Source of the DNA: JARLFX01 sp036404255
GTDB lineage: Bacteria > Acidobacteriota > Terriglobia > Terriglobales > Acidobacteriaceae
Reading direction: 5' to 3'
DNA length: 21,112 bases
Assembly (NCBI GenBank): GCA_036404255.1
Contig: DASWOP010000007.1
Location: forward strand, 1-21,112
In this document: piece by piece, positions 20,997 to 21,112 of the stretch
How the letters are laid out: the number at the start of each line of letters is the position of its first letter
Position numbering within the stretch: the first letter of the stretch is position 1
Notes under the pieces: generated by a model
What the model was told of the DNA's origin: nothing
Databases searched by the model: none
What the model saw: the letters and a program-made list of their open reading frames with translations, nothing else
Translations under genes and position numbers: made by a program

Positions 20997-21112
20997 GCAG
21001 GCTTTCCCCGTCGTGTTGAGTATATCGGGGCAGCGGCCATTTGCAGTCTATTTTGCGGTATACGGCCTGCTGGTAATCAACCCAGCTTCCTCTGGCGCAG
21101 GATTTACTCTTC
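20997..21112. other. Right-edge non-coding stretch, upstream region of the xylanase operon
   Basis: I see no gene in these 116 bases. They contain the likely promoter of the small-protein/xylanase operon (see 21019-21024). The neighbouring gene further right is outside the window. Confidence 0.5.
21019..21024 (-). promoter_or_regulatory. Candidate -10 element (TATACT) of the small-protein/xylanase operon
   Basis: TATACT on the minus strand matches TATAAT at 5 of 6 positions and lies 22 bases before the ATG at 20996. The leader would be about 15 bases and would include GGGGAAAG as ribosome-binding site. No clear -35 was found at 16-18 bases. Confidence 0.4.

Noticed and set aside
1..21112. 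CRISPR array, tRNA, rRNA or prophage genes
   Set aside because: The palindromic repeats are dispersed singly or as pairs without regular spacers, no cas or phage structural genes are present, and I recognised no tRNA or rRNA sequence.

Overview
The window looks like a chromosomal segment of a soil-type acidobacterium (Acidobacteriota, probably class Terriglobia, near Terriglobus, Granulicella or Edaphobacter). This placement is inferred from the high GC content with strongly C-ending codons, the fused alpha/beta E1 dehydrogenase, the DUF255 protein, the MlaE/MlaF pair, and two intergenic repeat families (GTCATTCTGAGCG... and GTGGGTGCCCC... hairpins) that I associate with this group from memory. 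No rRNA, tRNA or other direct taxonomic marker is present.

Layout. (1) 2-1140: an apparently intact IS30-family insertion sequence fills the left edge. (2) 1293-4128, minus strand: a small membrane protein and a fused E1 alpha/beta 2-oxoacid dehydrogenase. (3) 4240-5385: a divergent LysE-type exporter and Lrp/AsnC regulator with less C-biased codons than their surroundings. (4) 5537-8885: an MscS-type channel facing a DUF255/thioredoxin-fold protein, separated by a long perfect hairpin. (5) 8886-9250: a gene-free stretch packed with three kinds of palindromic repeat. (6) 9251-11141: a divergent M20 metallopeptidase and alpha/beta hydrolase. (7) 11193-15573: a two-component operon made of a PDZ/multi-TM/GAF/PAS sensor kinase and a sigma-54-type response regulator. 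It ends in a repeat-derived hairpin with a T-run. (8) 15753-18173: MlaE permease, MlaF ATPase and a lipoprotein with a glycine-rich 18-19 residue repeat. This run also ends in a repeat-derived hairpin. (9) 18295-20996, minus strand: a membrane-anchored or exported alpha/beta hydrolase, and a GH10 xylanase translationally coupled to a small basic protein.

How parts work together. The kinase and regulator form one envelope- or cytosol-sensing circuit acting through sigma-54 promoters. MlaE/MlaF are the membrane core of a lipid transporter whose MCE partner is not in this window. The xylanase carries a Tat-like lipoprotein signal and would act on plant-type xylan at the envelope.

Points that stand out: a recurring geometry in which a -10-like hexamer sits 6-8 nt before an ATG lacking a Shine-Dalgarno sequence (predicted leaderless genes); hairpin repeats with a compensatory base-pair change; GAFTSA instead of GAFTGA in the sigma-54 activator; Ser instead of the catalytic Glu after Walker B in MlaF; and the repeat lipoprotein. 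I saw no clear wholly new multi-gene defence or biosynthetic system. No tRNA, rRNA or CRISPR was recognised.
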